A DNA stretch of 64,000 nt from positions 186,001 through 250,000 of the forward strand of contig JALCKY010000001.1 in NCBI GenBank assembly GCA_022647575.1. The letters are read 5' to 3'. Both the position numbers and the translations under genes were made by a program. Shown here piece after piece: positions 49,579-59,590 of the stretch. Numbering within the stretch: the first letter of the stretch is position 1; each line of letters starts with the position of its first letter. Origin of the DNA: Lachnospiraceae bacterium. GTDB lineage: Bacteria; Bacillota; Clostridia; Lachnospirales; Lachnospiraceae. Below the pieces are notes generated by a model that did no database searches, had not been told where the DNA came from, and saw nothing but the letters and a program-made list of their open reading frames with translations.

Positions 49579-51816
49579 TCATCCGGACAGTTTCCATTTC
49601 TGGGCATTTGTGCCGTTTGCCGTGTAAATCTGAAGGTTGGCTCCTTCGCTGTCCGAACCTCCCGTCACGTCCAGCACCAGACTGCTGCCGAGCGCGGAAT
49701 AAAACGTATAGGTATTGTCCTCGTTGATGCCGATCTTCCACAGCTGAGCCTTCGTACCGTTCCACGTATACTGCTGGACATTTGTCCCTGCCTGCGCCAG
49801 GCCGCCTGCGACATCCAGCACCAGTCCGGACCCGGCATTGACGATCCTGCAGTACCCGTTTCCTTCATACTCGAAACGGAACTGCTGGGCTGCCGTTCCG
49901 TTTCCGGTCCAGAGCTGTGCATTGGCCCTGTCATCCTTGCTTCCTCCGCTGATATCGATGACCCTGGAAGAATTCAGGGCGCTGACAATCTGATGCGCTT
50001 CCGCATCAGCGACACGGATGCCTGTGCTGACCGCATAAAACTTCTGTGCGGCCGTTCCGTTCGGTGAATAGATCTGGACGTTGCCGCCGTTTGCCTTGCT
50101 TCCGCCTGCGATATCCAGCACCTTGCCGGATTTGACGGAGGCAATGGTGTAGGAACCGTCGGAATTCTTCGTCAGGTTCCACTTCTGCGCTTCCGTATCA
50201 TTGGAATGATACTGCTGTACATTTCCGCCGTCGGAAATACTTCCGTGCGCGACATCCAGCACTTTTCCGCTTCCGTAATTTTCAATCTTCCAGGTGCCGT
50301 CTGCATTCTTAAAGAAAATCCAGAACTGGGCGTACGTCATGTTGGAATCATAAATCTGGACGTTCGCGGAATCCGCGTCGGAACCGCCTTCCACATCGAC
50401 TGCCTTTACGGCATTGCTGCCGGCAAAAAGACAATAGACTCCGCCGTTTTCAATCTCAAGACCCGTGTCGACGATGGCGAATTTCTTCACGACCGTTCCC
50501 GATACGTCGCCGGAACCCGTGACAGTAGCCTCTGCAATACCGGGCTCGACATTGTCGGAATAAGTCACCGAATAGGAAGCATTCTTTGCCGTTCCGATAT
50601 TGATGCTGTTGGTATAATTCGCATTGGCGGACTTGGCATCAAAAATATAGAATTCCGAACAGTGGGCCATGATCTGGTCCGCCGTAAAAAGCGTGTTTTC
50701 AAAGATTTCAGAATCGTAGGAAAGAGAGGGATCCGAAGCGGCATTCTGCGTGTTGCCGGAAGGGTCATTTACCAGGAACATGCCGTCCTGCGTAACGCCC
50801 CTGAGAACGATGTAATGATCTCCGAAGGTAAAGATGCCGCCGTTCTGCTGAAGTGAAATGACCGGCCGTCCGGCTTTCAGGGCTGCCGTGACGAGGCTGA
50901 TGTCAGGCGTAACGCCGACGCCGCCGTTCGGTCCGCTGATTTCCACATTGCCGACTCCGTAATAGGCAGCGGCTCTCTTTGTCAGTTCCGCAAGATTCTG
51001 GACATAGCCCGGCCACAGCGAGGTCACTTCATCAATGGAAGTAGGAATGCCTCTCAGATAGGACAGAACCATGGCCATGCAGGACGGTCCGCAGTAATGG
51101 CTCCCGATATAGAGCTGCGGGATATTGAGTCCGCCGGTGATATAGTGCCCCGGCCTGGATTCCACGGTCGCAACATCGGTTTTCAGGGTTGTTTCCGAAT
51201 GGATGCTGAGAGCCGGCTCAACGGCGCTTCCGGTGTAGCTGCAGGCAGAAGTCAGGTCGTCAACCGTAAAGCCCGTGCTGTTGATGTCCACCGGCGTCAG
51301 AAGGAATCTCTGATCCTTTGAACTGTCGGCTGTTCCGATCTGCGCATTCGATCCGCTGATGGTCAGCGCTTTGCCGGAATTCACATTGATGAAGCGGCAG
51401 TAGCCGGCATCATTTTCAATCTTCCACTGCTGCGCAGCCGTACCGTTGGCCGTCCACTGCTGAACGTTGGTGCCGTCCGCCGTTCCCGCCGATGTGACAT
51501 CCAGGACTTTCCCGGATGCATAGGAGGTAATCGTACTGATGCCGTTCGCGGAAGTGATGCGCCAGATCTGGGCAGACGTACCGTTCGGCTGATAGACCTG
51601 GACATTGGCGCCGTCCGTCAGACGTCCTCCGTCCACATCCAGGCTGTATCCCTGCAGGATCGAGCCGATCTTGTAGCAGCCGTCCGCAACCGTCGCTGCA
51701 GAAGCATTCAGAGTTTCAGACGTCTGTTCATCCGCCTGCACCGCAGGTGCCGCAGATAAAATCATGGCCGCCGTAAGGACGACGGCCGGAATTGCTTTTA
51801 GGATTTTCTTCATCAT
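49579..51816 (-). CDS. Secreted C39-type peptidase nested in an Ig-like domain, with three ricin B lectin domains
   Basis: A 745-residue exported protein. Signal peptide (about 1-32); ricin B-type beta-trefoil 1 (about 44-177); start of an Ig-like repeat (CSYTGSAVEPALSIHSETTL, 192-211); a papain-like C39_2 peptidase domain (about 219-395) with C242 (YCGPSCMAM), H334 (GDHYIVLRG) and D351; the rest of the Ig-like repeat (SYSVTYSDNVEPGIAEATVT, about 413-448); trefoils 2 and 3 (about 450-745) with QxW-like ends. It probably binds surface glycans and cleaves peptides; the substrate is unknown. GGAGG precedes the ATG by five bases. Monocistronic or read on from yajC. Confidence 0.88.
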   Translation of the reverse strand: MMKKILKAIPAVVLTAAMILSAAPAVQADEQTSETLNASAATVADGCYKIGSILQGYSLDVDGGRLTDGANVQVYQPNGTSAQIWRITSANGISTITSYASGKVLDVTSAGTADGTNVQQWTANGTAAQQWKIENDAGYCRFINVNSGKALTISGSNAQIGTADSSKDQRFLLTPVDINSTGFTVDDLTSACSYTGSAVEPALSIHSETTLKTDVATVESRPGHYITGGLNIPQLYIGSHYCGPSCMAMVLSYLRGIPTSIDEVTSLWPGYVQNLAELTKRAAAYYGVGNVEISGPNGGVGVTPDISLVTAALKAGRPVISLQQNGGIFTFGDHYIVLRGVTQDGMFLVNDPSGNTQNAASDPSLSYDSEIFENTLFTADQIMAHCSEFYIFDAKSANANYTNSINIGTAKNASYSVTYSDNVEPGIAEATVTGSGDVSGTVVKKFAIVDTGLEIENGGVYCLFAGSNAVKAVDVEGGSDADSANVQIYDSNMTYAQFWIFFKNADGTWKIENYGSGKVLDVAHGSISDGGNVQQYHSNDTEAQKWNLTKNSDGSYTIASVKSGKVLDIAGGSKANGGNVQIYSPNGTAAQKFYAVSTGIRVADAEAHQIVSALNSSRVIDISGGSKDDRANAQLWTGNGTAAQQFRFEYEGNGYCRIVNAGSGLVLDVAGGLAQAGTNVQQYTWNGTKAQLWKIGINEDNTYTFYSALGSSLVLDVTGGSDSEGANLQIYTANGTNAQKWKLSG

Positions 51817-51867
51817 TACGGCCTCCAAAAAAGACGATTTGCTTCCCGTCCTTTCCTGAACTGCCTG

Positions 51868-52308
51868 TTATTTCTTATCTTTATCCGCTTTCTTGTCTGC
51901 GTCTGCCTTCTTGTCTGCATCAGCAGAATTCTTGGCATCGTCTGCCTTGTCGGAAGATTTCGAATTTGCCGAAGCAGCCGGTTCGCTGACAGCGGATCCC
52001 GCTTTCTCCACCTGGGCGATCGCGGACTTGCGCATCGGGATGCGGCAGTTCTTGTTGTTGCCGAACTCGACGATGACATCTTCATCCGTGATGTCGAGAA
52101 TGACTCCGTAGAAGCCGCTGGTCGTCACGACGCTGTCTCCGACTGCCATATCCGACAGCATCGAGCTGACACGCTTCTGCTCTTTTCTCTGGGGACGGAT
52201 CATCAGGAAATAAACCGCTGCTACCATGACGACGAGCCAGAGGATCATGACGCCGTATCCGCCGGTTGAAGACGTAGATGTAGAGGTCAATGCAATTGCT
52301 GTGTTCAT
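51868..52308 (-). CDS. yajC: Preprotein translocase auxiliary subunit YajC
   Basis: A 146-residue YajC with one N-terminal transmembrane helix (about 20-38, ending FLMIRPQRKEQKR) and the conserved domain VGDSVVTTSGFYGVI. YajC associates with SecDF. The C-terminal 45 residues are a Lys/Asp/Ala-rich tail with ADADKKADADKKAD repeats, longer than in most homologues. It lies downstream of tgt, the usual neighbour. Confidence 0.92.
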   Translation of the reverse strand: MNTAIALTSTSTSSTGGYGVMILWLVVMVAAVYFLMIRPQRKEQKRVSSMLSDMAVGDSVVTTSGFYGVILDITDEDVIVEFGNNKNCRIPMRKSAIAQVEKAGSAVSEPAASANSKSSDKADDAKNSADADKKADADKKADKDKK

Positions 52309-52372
52309 ATGAAGTTCCTCCTGTTCCGATTAAACGGATTCATTTTATTGATCAGTTCCGTGATTTCACTAT

Positions 52373-52401
52373 ATTTTACATGAAAAGAGTCCGTGATGCA
52401 A
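52373..52401 (-). promoter_or_regulatory. Promoter of yajC
   Basis: Minus-strand TTGCAT (52396-52401), 17-bp spacer, TAAAAT (52373-52378); AGGAGG is 8 bases before the ATG. Confidence 0.7.
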
Positions 52402-52444
52402 TCCTTGTCGGAAAATGTTGCCGCTTCAGGCTGAAAAGATTTCT

Positions 52445-53578
52445 TCAGGTTTCATTTTCCAGGACGCCTTCGAGCTTTCTCTTTTTATATTCCGCAAAGC
52501 AGCCCTCTTCCAGTGAATTCCGGATTTCCTGCATCATCGTGTTGTAGAACCAGAGATTGTGCATGACGCAGAGCCGCATGCCGAGCATTTCCTTCGCCTT
52601 CATCAGATGGTGCAGGTACGCCCGTGAAAAATTCCGGCAGGTCGGACATCCGCATCCTTCTTCGATCGGACGGGGATCCGTCTCATACTGCGCATTGAAA
52701 AGGTTCAGGTGCCCGTGATTCGTATAGACATGTCCGTGACGTCCGTTTCTGGCCGGGTAGACGCAGTCGAAGAAATCGACTCCGCGTTCCACTCCCTCGA
52801 GAATATTTGCCGGCGTTCCCACGCCCATCAGATAGACGGGCTTTTCCAGCGGCAGGAAGGGAACGACTTCATCCAGGATATGATACATCTGCTCATGCGT
52901 CTCGCCGACGGCAAGCCCGCCGACGGCATAGCCGTCCAGGTTCATTTCCGAGATTTCCCTGGCGTTGGAGATCCGGATGTCCTCATAGACCGCACCCTGG
53001 TTGATTCCGAACAGCAGCTGGTCCCGGTTAAGGGTATCCGGCAGGGAATTGAGACGTCCCATTTCCTCCTTGCATCTGGCCAGCCATCTGACCGTCCTGG
53101 CCGCGGATGCCTCGACATAGCTGCGTTCTGCCAGGGCGTTCGGACACTCATCGAAAGCCATGGCGATCGTGGAGGCCAGGTTCGACTGAATTCTCATGCT
53201 CTCTTCCGGTCCCATAAAAATGACATGTCCGTCAATGTGCGAATGAAAGGTCACGCCTTCTTCCTTGATCTTGCGCAGTTCCGCGAGCGAAAAGACCTGA
53301 AAGCCGCCGGAGTCCGTCAGGACAGGTCCGTCCCAGTTCATGAATTTCCGGATTCCTCCCATTTTCCTGACGATTTCATCCCCCGGGCGGAGATGGAGAT
53401 GGTAGGTGTTGCAGAGTTCGACTTCCGTTCCGAGACTTTTAAGTTCCGGCGAAGAGACGGCTCCCTTGATGGCACCGACGGTTCCGACATTCATGAACAC
53501 CGGTGTTTCGATCTTTCCGTGAACGGTCGTCAGGACCGCCCTTTTCGCTCTTCCTTCTGTTTTCAGTACCTGGTACAT
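52445..53578 (-). CDS. tgt: tRNA-guanine(34) transglycosylase (queuosine)
   Basis: A 377-residue TGT exchanging G34 for preQ1 in GUN-anticodon tRNAs. Catalytic Asp in VLTDSGGFQVFSL, nucleophile Asp in GVDFFDCVYPARNGRHG, and zinc ligands in CGCPTCRNFSRAYLHHL with a later histidine. Complete. It has its own promoter, and yajC is next downstream. Confidence 0.97.
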   Translation of the reverse strand: MYQVLKTEGRAKRAVLTTVHGKIETPVFMNVGTVGAIKGAVSSPELKSLGTEVELCNTYHLHLRPGDEIVRKMGGIRKFMNWDGPVLTDSGGFQVFSLAELRKIKEEGVTFHSHIDGHVIFMGPEESMRIQSNLASTIAMAFDECPNALAERSYVEASAARTVRWLARCKEEMGRLNSLPDTLNRDQLLFGINQGAVYEDIRISNAREISEMNLDGYAVGGLAVGETHEQMYHILDEVVPFLPLEKPVYLMGVGTPANILEGVERGVDFFDCVYPARNGRHGHVYTNHGHLNLFNAQYETDPRPIEEGCGCPTCRNFSRAYLHHLMKAKEMLGMRLCVMHNLWFYNTMMQEIRNSLEEGCFAEYKKRKLEGVLENET

Positions 53579-53619
53579 CTCAGACCCCTTTTCCTTGTTC
53601 TGCCGAAAGGCAATTTCAG

Positions 53620-53648
53620 ATTATAAACGAAAACAGCCTCTGCGTCAA
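53620..53648 (-). promoter_or_regulatory. Promoter of tgt
   Basis: Minus-strand TTGACG (53643-53648), 17-bp spacer, TATAAT (53620-53625). Confidence 0.85.
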
Positions 53649-53745
53649 TTTGCATGCACCTCCGGCACCTGTCCTCATGCGGTGCAGTCTCTCTCCGGAT
53701 GCGGCTCCGGAGCCGTGCGCGGCAACGAAGCGGCTATTGTGTTCC

Positions 53746-53774
53746 TTGTTTTTCAACTTTCCGTGTCGTATAAT
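53746..53774 (+). promoter_or_regulatory. Promoter of the activase gene, nearly abutting the start codon
   Basis: TTGTTT (53746-53751), 17-bp spacer, TATAAT (53769-53774). Only nine bases, with no ribosome binding site, separate the -10 from the ATG at 53784. Confidence 0.6.
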
Positions 53775-53783
53775 TACCTCACT

Positions 53784-56700
53784 ATGGAGAAAAAACATTA
53801 TACTCTCGGAATCGATATCGGTTCCACGACCGTTAAGATATCTGTCCTGGATGAGGAGAACCGGCTCCTCTTTTCGGATTATATGCGTCATTTCGCTGAG
53901 ATTCAGGACACGACGGCAAAGCTGATTGCCGAAGCCTGTGAAAAGCTGGGAAATATACCCGTCATGCCGGCCATTACGGGATCCGGCGGACTGACTCTTG
54001 CAAAGCATCTCGGCGTGCCTTTCGTCCAGGAAGTCATTGCCGTCTCTTCAGCGCTTCAGGCTTTCTGCCCGAAGACGGACGTCGCGATCGAACTCGGCGG
54101 CGAAGATGCCAAGATCATCTATTTTGAGAACGGGAACATCGAACAGAGAATGAACGGAATCTGCGCCGGCGGCACAGGCTCTTTCATCGACCAGATGGCT
54201 TCTCTCCTTCAGACGGATGCCTCCGGGCTCAATGAATATGCCAGACATTACAAGGCCATCTATCCGATTGCGGCACGCTGCGGCGTATTTGCAAAAACGG
54301 ATATCCAGCCTCTGATCAATGAAGGGGCCACGAAGGAAGACCTTTCTGTCTCCATTTTCCAGGCAGTCGTCAACCAGACCATTTCCGGCCTGGCCTGCGG
54401 GAAACCGATCCGGGGACACGTCGCATTCCTCGGAGGACCGCTTCATTTCCTGGATCAGCTCCGCGAAGCCTTTATCCGGACGCTGAAGCTCGATTCGGAG
54501 CATGCTCTGGTTCCGGACAATTCCCATCTTTTTGCCTCGATGGGCGCAGCCATGAATGCCCGCGAAGCCGCTGCGGCAGAACTCAAGGCCCAGGCTTCCG
54601 AAGAAGCGAAGCGTCTGGGGTGCGAGGAGAAAGCCATTTCTGATCCGGAACCTGTTTTTCTGGAATCGATCAGCAAAAAGCTGTCCGACGGAATCAAGAT
54701 GGAATTCGAAGTCGCCCGCATGGACCCGCTCTTTGCTTCGCAGGAAGAATATGACCGCTTCCGTGAAAGGCAGGACCGCTACAAAGTCGAAAAAGCCGAT
54801 CTGGCTTCATACCGCGGACGCGCGTACCTGGGCATCGATGCAGGCTCCACGACGACGAAGACCGCTCTCATTTCCGAAGACGGAAAGCTTCTGTATTCGT
54901 TCTATGACAGCAACCACGGGAATCCTCTGGCCACTTCGATCCGTGCGATTCAGGAGACTTATGCACACATGCCGGAAGGCGTGACGATTGCAGGATCCTG
55001 CTCGACCGGCTACGGCGAGGCGCTGATCAAATCCGCCCTGATGCTGGATGAGGGCGAAGTGGAAACCATCTCCCACTACTACGCTGCCCAGTTCTTCGAT
55101 CCGGATGTGGACTGCATCCTGGACATCGGCGGGCAGGACATGAAATGCATCCGCATCAAGAATCATGCCGTCGACGACGTCATGTTAAATGAAGCCTGCT
55201 CCTCCGGCTGCGGTTCCTTTATCGAGAACTTCGCACAGTCGCTGAACTACAGCGTACAGGATTTTGCCAAGGCCGCTCTCTTTGCCAAAAACCCGATCGA
55301 CCTCGGAACGCGCTGCACGGTCTTCATGAATTCCAAAGTCAAGCAGGCGCAGAAGGAAGGCGCCACGGTCGCGGACATTTCCGCCGGGCCTTGCCTATTC
55401 CGTCATCAAGAATGCGCTGTATCAAGGTCATCAAAGTCTCCGATGCCTCGGATGCTCGGCAAAAACATTGTCGTCCAGGGAGGCACGTTCTACAACGACG
55501 CGGTCCTGCGGAGCTTTGAACGCATTGCCGGTGCGGAAGTCATCCGCCCGGATATCGCCGGCATCATGGGAGCTTTCGGAGCTGCCCTGATCGCAAAAGA
55601 ACGCTTCGAAGCCGACAGGCCCACGACGATGCTCTCCATCGAGCAGATCAATGCCTTCAAGTATTCAACGGCCATGACGAACTGCCAAGGGCTGCACGAA
55701 CAACTGCCGTCTGACCATCAACAAATTCTCCGGCGGCCGCCAGTTCATTTCCGGCAACCGCTGCGAACGCGGAATCGGAAAAGAAAAGAACCAGGATCAT
55801 CTTCCGAACCTGTACGACTACAAGCTACAAACGGATCTTCGGCTATGAGCCGCTGACGGCGGATAAAGCCCCGCGGGAAGCGTAGGCATTCCCCGTGTCC
55901 TCAACATGTTCGAGCTCTATCCGTTCTGGTTCACGTTCTTTACAAAGCTCGGGTACCAGGTCATCCTGTCTCCGACTTCCTCGAGGAAGATTTATGAACT
56001 GGGGATCGAATCGATTCCGAGCGAATCGGAATGCTACCCTGCAAAGCTTGCCCACGGACATGTCGAATGGCTTCTGCACCAGGGCGTCAAGTTTATTTTC
56101 TACCCGTGCATCCTGTTTACGAGCGCACGGAATTTGAAGATGCCCAGAACCACTACAACTGCCCGATCGTCACCTCCTATGCGGAGAATATCAAGAACAA
56201 CGTAGAGGAACTCAAGGATCCGGAAATCCGTTTCATGAATCCTTTCCTCAGCTTTACAAATGCTGGAAACCGTCAGCAGCCGTCTCACGGACATTTTCTC
56301 CGATATCCCGAAAATGGATGTCGAAAGTGCCGCCATGGCCGCCTGGCAGGAACTGGAAAACACGCGGAACGATATCCGTAAAAAAGGCGAGGAGACGCTT
56401 CATTTCCTGGAAGAGACCGGACGCCACGGAATCGTTCTGGCGGGACGTCCGTACCATATCGATCCGGAAGTCAACCACGGCATCCCGGAGCTGATCAATA
56501 CTTACGGCATGGCAGTCCTGACGGAAGATTCCATCTCGCACCTTGCCCCGATCGAGCGTCCGCTTCGCGTCAACGACCAGTGGATGTTCCATACGCGTCT
56601 TTATGCGGCGGCAAATTACGTGAAGACGCGCGACGACATCGACCTGATCCAGCTGAACTCTTTCGGCTGCGGTCTCGATGCGGTCACGACCGATGAGGTA

Positions 56701-58107
56701 CAGGAAATCCTCTCCGGCAGCAGCAAGATCTACACCTGCCTGAAAATCGACGAAGTCAACAATCTCGGCGCGGCGCGCATCCGCGTGCGCTCCCTGATTG
56801 CGGCCATCCGTGCGCGCGAAAAGAACGGGAAGAAGCGCGAGGTCAAATCCTCCGCCTTTAACCGCGTCATCTATACGAAGGAAATGAACAAGCGCTATAC
56901 GATTCTTTCCCCTCAGATGTCGCCGATTCATTTCGATCTGGTAAATGAAGCTTTCCGTGCTGCCGGCTACGATTTCGTCATCCTGCCGGAGGCCGACAAG
57001 AAGGCCATCGACACCGGACTGCGCTACGTCAACAACGATGCCTGCTATCCTTCCCTGCTCGTCGTAGGCCAGCTGATGCAGGCACTGCAGTCAGGAAAAT
57101 ATGATCTTTCCAAGACGGCGGTCATCATGACGCAGACCGGCGGCGGCTGCCGCGCTTCGAATTACATCGGATTCATCAAGCGGGCTCTGCAGAAAGCAGG
57201 GCTTGGCTACATACCGGTCCTCTCCCTGAACCTCATGGGAATGGAGAAGCAGCCCGGTTTCAAGATCACGCCCGGCCTTGCCGTCCGCGGTGCCTATGCC
57301 GTCATCTTCGGGGACATCTTCATGAAATGTCTCTACCGCATGCGCCCGTACGAAAAGGTCAAGGGATCCGCCGACCGCATGCATAAGAAATGGGAGAAAT
57401 ACTGCATCCGTTTCATTACCGGAAAGAACCTCAGCTTCCTGCAGTTCCGTAAGATCTGCCGGAGCATCATCCACGATTTCGACAATCTGCCGATTACGGA
57501 TGAGGTGAAGCCGCGCGTCGGCATCGTCGGCGAGATCCTGGTCAAGTTCTCTCCCGCCGCCAACAACCATCTGGTGGAGCTTTTGGAAAAAGAAGGCGCC
57601 GAAGCGGTTGTTCCCGACCTGCTGGACTTCTTTAATTACAGTTTCTATAATTCGAATTTCAAGGCCCAGAAGCTCGGCTTCAAGAAGTCAGGCGCCGTCA
57701 AATCCAACATCGGCATCCGCGCCCTGGAATTTGCGCGCGGCGCAGCCTCGGAAGAATATGCGCGCAGCAGACATTTCTCGCCGCCGGCCAAGATTGCCGA
57801 TCTTGCCAAGGCCGCCGATCCGATTGCTTCCAACGGCAACCAGACCGGTGAGGGATGGTTCCTGACCGGGGAAATGCTGGAGCTGATCGGTTCGGGCGTA
57901 CCGAACATCGTCTGTATCCAGCCGTTCGCCTGCCTGCCGAACCATATCGTCGGCAAGGGCGTCATCAAGGAGATCCGCCGGCGCTATCCGCAGGCCAACA
58001 TCGCCGCCATCGACTACGATCCGGGCGCTTCGGAAGTCAACCAGCTCAACCGCATCAAGCTTATGCTTTCAACTGCGGAGAAGAATCTGAAGAATGTCCT
58101 GCCCTGA
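53784..58107 (+). CDS. 2-hydroxyacyl-CoA dehydratase activase fusion (two BadF-type ATPases, DUF2229, dehydratase-like C-terminus), many indels
   Basis: About 1,440 residues when the frame is restored. ATPase domain 1 (about 5-260) has [16 protein letters not shown] and the cluster cysteines C127 ([11 protein letters not shown]) and C166 ([10 protein letters not shown]), as in the A. fermentans activator HgdC; domain 2 (about 350-610) has [19 protein letters not shown] and [16 protein letters not shown]2229 ([14 protein letters not shown]) and a dehydratase-like region ([14 protein letters not shown]) follow. It probably energises electrons for a radical dehydratase. Eight one-base indels lie at about 55386, 55424, 55450, 55684, 55828, 55878, 56113 and 56262; the first three cancel. 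Coding is intact outside this stretch. Confidence 0.8.
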
Positions 58108-58253
58108 ACTTCTTAGGATCTTCAAACAGAATAAGAGCCTCTCCGAGGACTGTATGAGCTTGAAGACTGATGCCTTCGATAACACTCAGACGAGTTCCGC
58201 AGGAGAGGCTCATTTTTTATTCTGTGAGAAGATTCTTAGAAGTTCGTGGCAGG
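58098..58253. repeat. Long imperfect inverted repeat starting within the activase stop region
   Basis: The left arm (58098-58144) and right arm (58202-58253) match in 41 positions with six mismatches and one 5-nt insertion (AAAAT). The best-matching ends are GAACTTCT with AGAAGTTC and GAGCCTCTCC with GGAGAGGCTC; the loop is 57 nt. It covers the last codons of the activase. The rest of the gap (58254-58360) shows nothing I can name. Confidence 0.85.
58135..58220 (+). terminator. Probable terminator of the activase gene inside the inverted repeat
   Basis: The innermost 10 bp, GAGCCTCTCC (58135-58144) with GGAGAGGCTC (58202-58211), are followed by ATTTTTTATT on the plus strand. The loop is unusually long for an intrinsic terminator. 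Confidence 0.55.
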
Positions 58254-58360
58254 GTTATCAGTCTTTCGGCATGAAGTCCTTTCGGCCGCCGTCACTCATT
58301 AAAATTCTTTCTGACTGCCTGCACGCAGCAAAGCTTCCGGCATTTCCGAAGATTCAAAGA

Positions 58361-59590
58361 TCACAGCTGGGCATGCGTCTGACGCGGCTTAAAGCCGTTC
58401 TTCTCGAGCGCCTTGATGATCTTGTTCTTATGCTTCGTCCCGAAGGCCTCGATCGTGACCTTCAGCTCCACCGCCTCATAGCGGTTGGTGCTGTAGAACT
58501 GATTGTGCTCCAGCTTGATGACATTTCCCTGGTTCTCGGCAATCGTCGTGGCAACCTTCACCAGCATGCCAGGCTTATCCGGCAGAAGAACCGAAACCGT
58601 AAAGATCCTGTCCCGTAAAATGAGTCCGTTCTGGACAACGGAAGCCATCGTGATCACGTCCATGTTGCCGCCGGACAGAATGCAGACGATCTTCTTTCCG
58701 CGGACATTCAGATGCTTCAGGGCCGCAACCGTCAGGAGGCCGGAGTTCTCAACGATCATTTTATGGTTCTCAACCATGTCGAGGAAAGCGGCAATCAGTT
58801 CATCGTCTTCCACCGTCAGGATTTCATCGATGTTCTTCTTCAGATACGGGAAGAGCTTGTCGCCGGGAGTCAGCACTGCCGTGCCGTCTGCGATCGTATT
58901 GACCGAAGGAAGCGTCACGACCTTGTTCGCCTTAAGGGATGCTGTCAGGCAGGCAGCCCCGGCCGGTTCAACCGCGATAACCTTGATGTGCGGATTGAGG
59001 AGTTTGGCCAGAGCGGAAACGCCGGTAGCCAGTCCTCCTCCGCCTACCGGAACCAGGATATAGTCAACCAGCGGCAGTTCCTTGACGATCTCCATGGCAA
59101 TCGTGCCCTGGCCGGTCGCGACCGTCAGGTCATTGAACGGATGAATGAACGTATAGCCATTCTGCTTGGCCAGCTTGACGGCATAATCGCACGCTTCGTC
59201 GTAGACGTCGCCGTAAAGGACGACTTCGGCACCGTAGTCCTTGGTTCTTTCCACTTTGATGAGAGGAGTCGTCGTCGGCATGACGATGACGGCTTTGGCC
59301 CCGCACTTCTTGGCTGCATACGCAACGCCCTGTGCGTGATTGCCGGCTGAAGCCGTAATCAGTCCTTTCTTCTTTTCCTCATCCGTCAGCGTATTGATTT
59401 TGTAATAGGCACCCCTGACTTTGTAGGCACCGGTCCTCTGCATGTTCTCGGGCTTCAGATAAACCTTGTTCCCGGAAACAGCGCTGAAATACTCACTGAA
59501 CTGAAGCGGCGTCGCGATGGTCGCTTCCTTTACTTTTTCGGAAGCTTCCTCGAATTTTTCCAGTGTCAGCATTTCTTCTTCTTTTTTCAT
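58361..59590 (-). CDS. ilvA: Threonine ammonia-lyase with C-terminal ACT-like domain
   Basis: A 409-residue PLP enzyme deaminating threonine to 2-oxobutyrate for isoleucine synthesis or catabolism. PLP lysine in ENMQRTGAYKVRGAYYK, glycine loop PVGGGGLATGV, serine in SAGNHAQGVAYAA. An ACT-like domain (about 330-405, VLLPDKPGMLVKVATTI) is the short form, unlike the double ACT of E. coli IlvA, so allostery is probably simpler. Its ATG overlaps the ftsY stop as ATGA, an unusual coupling. Confidence 0.93.
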   Translation of the reverse strand: MKKEEEMLTLEKFEEASEKVKEATIATPLQFSEYFSAVSGNKVYLKPENMQRTGAYKVRGAYYKINTLTDEEKKKGLITASAGNHAQGVAYAAKKCGAKAVIVMPTTTPLIKVERTKDYGAEVVLYGDVYDEACDYAVKLAKQNGYTFIHPFNDLTVATGQGTIAMEIVKELPLVDYILVPVGGGGLATGVSALAKLLNPHIKVIAVEPAGAACLTASLKANKVVTLPSVNTIADGTAVLTPGDKLFPYLKKNIDEILTVEDDELIAAFLDMVENHKMIVENSGLLTVAALKHLNVRGKKIVCILSGGNMDVITMASVVQNGLILRDRIFTVSVLLPDKPGMLVKVATTIAENQGNVIKLEHNQFYSTNRYEAVELKVTIEAFGTKHKNKIIKALEKNGFKPRQTHAQL

